A stretch of DNA of 5,714 nucleotides from an uncultured Prevotella sp. (GTDB taxonomy: Bacteria > Bacteroidota > Bacteroidia > Bacteroidales > Bacteroidaceae), in contig URJQ01000141.1 in NCBI GenBank assembly GCA_900548195.1, positions 1 to 5,714 of the forward strand. Direction: 5' to 3'. The notes under the pieces are model-generated. The model made no database searches and was not told the DNA's origin. It was given only the letters and a program-made list of their open reading frames with translations. Position numbers and translations under genes: made by a program. Every line of letters begins with the position of its first letter. The stretch's first letter is position 1. Of the stretch, positions 5,599 to 5,714 are shown one piece after another.

Positions 5599-5653
5599 TT
5601 TTTTTGTTTTTTTTGTTTTTTGGGGGGATATCCGCCGGTAACGTGGCGGACAT
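5579..5653 (-). other. Possible upstream ORF overlapping the dehydrogenase start
   Basis: An ATG at 5653 opens a 24-codon frame (MSATLPADIPPKNKKNKKNE...) that runs through the A tracts and stops at TGA 5581-5579, so it overlaps the first 20 nt of the dehydrogenase in another frame. It has no strong Shine-Dalgarno sequence (GCCCCC lies before it) and may never be translated. If it is, it could couple or compete with initiation of the dehydrogenase. Confidence 0.25.
5599..5650 (-). promoter_or_regulatory. A-tract leader and GC hairpin before the dehydrogenase
   Basis: Read on the minus strand, the leader has a 6-bp hairpin, TCCGCC/GGCGGA (5650-5645/5636-5631, 8-nt loop). It is followed by C6 (5627-5622), A6, C, A8, C and A7, directly before the ATG. 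A-rich initiation regions are normal in Bacteroidetes, but tracts this long and regular are unusual. They would be prone to slippage. The hairpin sits about 32 nt before the start codon and could affect ribosome access. No TAnnTTTG was found upstream within the window, so the promoter probably lies beyond the right edge. Confidence 0.5.
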
Positions 5654-5668
5654 GGGGGCTTCTTCTTT

Positions 5669-5703
5669 AGTGAAAAGTGAAGAGTGAAAAGTGAAGAGTG
5701 AAA
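5669..5703. repeat. Heptad tandem repeat AGTGAAR x5
   Basis: Five back-to-back 7-mers (AGTGAAA, AGTGAAG, AGTGAAA, AGTGAAG, AGTGAAA) fill 5669-5703, which can also be read as a 14-bp unit repeated 2.5 times. It lies in the leader or upstream region of the minus-strand operon. Such short intergenic repeats can vary in copy number. Its function is unknown. Confidence 0.85.
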
Positions 5704-5714
5704 AATCGCGCTGA

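Noticed and set aside
5669..5703. CRISPR-like array
   Set aside because: The units are 7 bp and directly adjacent without spacers, and there are no cas genes.

Overview
The window looks like chromosomal DNA from a Bacteroidales bacterium, most likely Prevotella/Segatella-like. Three things suggest this: a Bacteroidetes-type promoter (TTG, a 20-nt gap, then TAnnTTTG), a DUF4923-type lipoprotein, and mostly A-rich translation starts without Shine-Dalgarno sequences. The genus is inferred from style and protein flavour, not from a marker gene.

Layout. Positions 1-145 are a perfect 45-bp inverted repeat around a 55-nt spacer. From 146 to about 740 is gene-poor DNA that becomes extremely AT-rich (about 20% GC by hand count over 301-780). 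A good Bacteroidetes promoter at 741-773 begins a leader of about 455 nt that leads to an XRE-family regulator (1237-1767, +). An AAA_28/Ttd14-like P-loop ATPase follows (1951-2580, +), then a DUF4923-like lipoprotein (2802-3491, +). A related family of palindromes lies on both sides of the lipoprotein gene. One copy, at 3586-3634, is a strong intrinsic terminator, and another, at 3656-3697, lies between the convergent gene ends.

The right side is a minus-strand operon read from right to left: a D-2-hydroxyacid dehydrogenase (5598-4642), a 47-residue small protein of unknown function (4600-4457), and a classical SDR oxidoreductase (4429-3698). The gaps are 41 and 27 nt. The dehydrogenase leader is unusual: a GC-rich hairpin, a run of C, then three A tracts directly before the ATG, with a 24-codon upstream ORF overlapping the start. 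A heptad tandem repeat (AGTGAAR x5) sits beyond it.

The two nucleotide-binding oxidoreductases probably serve central metabolism or detoxification together, but no substrate can be read from sequence. The plus-strand genes look like separate transcription units. No transposase, integrase, CRISPR array, tRNA or rRNA was seen. The observations most worth following are the long structured leader, the palindrome family around the lipoprotein gene, the inverted repeat at the left edge, the small operon protein and the A-tract/uORF leader. None of them amounts to a clearly new system from sequence alone.
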